From Halapricum salinum (GTDB taxonomy: Archaea; Halobacteriota; Halobacteria; Halobacteriales; Haloarculaceae), in NCBI RefSeq assembly GCF_004799665.1, contig NZ_CP031310.1:2844887-2908886 (forward strand): a DNA stretch of 64,000 nt. Reading direction: 5' to 3'. The translations under genes and the position numbers were made by a program. Positions 63,657 through 64,000 of this stretch are shown in pieces. Position 1 is the first letter of the stretch. Every line of letters begins with the position of its first letter. The notes under the pieces are model-generated. The model saw nothing but the letters and a program-made list of their open reading frames with translations, did no database searches and was not told where the DNA came from.

Positions 63657-63809
63657 CTACCGCCGGACTGTGATCGTCACCGCGCCACAGTCACACTCGT
63701 AGACGTGTCGCGTCCCACCGTCAGTCTCGTAGACGATCCGGCGATTCTCGACGTCGAGTTCGCGATCACACCCCTCGCCAGCGCACGTGCAGGTCAGTTC
63801 GTTCAACAT
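63657..63809 (-). CDS. 50-residue zinc-ribbon protein
   Basis: A short frame not long enough for many gene finders: MLNELTCTCAGEGCDRELDV, then ENRRIVYETDGGTRHVYECD and CGAVTITVRR. Two Cys pairs (C-x-C...C and C-D-C) and one His suggest a rubredoxin-knuckle-like zinc ribbon of the type common in haloarchaeal small proteins. These often help in biofilm, motility or as adapters; this copy has no assigned role. The ATG is at 63809. Confidence 0.65.
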   Translation of the reverse strand: MLNELTCTCAGEGCDRELDVENRRIVYETDGGTRHVYECDCGAVTITVRR

Positions 63810-63939
63810 ATCTCAAACTATTGACCGAGGGGTACTCAAGGCGAGCCATCCGCGGAGTGAAAGTGAAAGTGGTCCGCTCGGCTGGTCGATGCGACGGAAT
63901 CAGTGGCCGCTGAGAGGTGTCAGTGGCCATTCGCGTACA

Positions 63940-64000
63940 TCAGTGCCCGTTGGCGATGTGAGTGTGCGCACCGATGAGCGCGCCCGCGAGGTCGAGGTTC
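63940..64000 (-). CDS. Partial protein, C-terminal end only
   Basis: The minus frame entering from the right edge ends NLDLAGALIGAHTHIANGH then TGA. Only about 19 residues are visible. It looks coding (Gly/Ala/His-rich), but the family is not recognisable. Confidence 0.45.
   Translation of the reverse strand, partial: NLDLAGALIGAHTHIANGH

Overview
The window is a piece of a haloarchaeal chromosome (class Halobacteria). It is GC-rich, its proteins are acidic, and many genes start at an ATG about 25-30 bases after an AT-rich TATA box, as in leaderless transcripts. It carries an archaeal pilin-type signal, Tat lipoproteins, archaeal AglB, Mch, Pelota and RqcH, and many small families known only from haloarchaea. 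The genus cannot be fixed from this sequence alone; a Haloarcula/Halorhabdus-like relative is plausible.

Layout. 0-9.7 kb: a partial gene, a pilin-like protein, an HTH regulator, a copper nitrite reductase (NirK), then an RNA-repair block on the minus strand holding RtcB split by a 476-residue intein, a DoxX-type membrane protein, archease and a DUF502 membrane protein. 8.9-16.6 kb: HD hydrolase, MinD/ParA ATPase, tRNA-Gly, a Trm9-like methyltransferase, a DHH phosphoesterase, tRNA-Glu trailed by copies of its own 3' end, and a membrane-anchored winged-helix protein. 16.6-34 kb: mostly metabolism, namely a FAD/Fe-S D-lactate or glycolate dehydrogenase, acyl-CoA and 3-hydroxyacyl-CoA dehydrogenases, class I fructose bisphosphatase, Mch and KatG, together with the ribosome-rescue factor RqcH. 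33.9-38.9 kb: Pelota, a GAF histidine kinase, an RNase Z-like protein, a PRC-barrel protein and a TrkA-N/DHH protein.

39-51.8 kb is a surface-glycan island. It holds tRNA-Lys with a duplicated 3' end, a flippase, two sulfatase-like (alkaline phosphatase superfamily) paralogues plus a 42-residue sulfatase remnant, two GT4 glycosyltransferases, an AglG-like GT2, the oligosaccharyltransferase AglB, a DUF368/PopT-type polyprenyl-phosphate transporter placed 2 bases after aglB, and a processive GT2. Together these could build, flip, transfer and recycle a lipid-linked glycan for S-layer N-glycosylation. 51.8-64 kb: M32 and M20 peptidases, a pair of divergent tiny genes that share a palindromic operator-like motif, a PHP protein, endonuclease III, DUF371, DUF373, a coiled-coil protein, a GH2-like protein, a Dph6-type ligase, a lipoprotein and a 50-residue zinc-ribbon protein.

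The least explained features are: a 60-bp tandem repeat at 19.8-20.04 kb with a separate 46-bp copy between nirK and rtcB; the tRNA 3'-end fragments at both tRNA-Glu and tRNA-Lys; the twin palindromes around the tiny genes at 54.5-55.0 kb; and the aglB-DUF368 pairing. Family names with DUF numbers above 7000 are recalled from general knowledge and were not searched.
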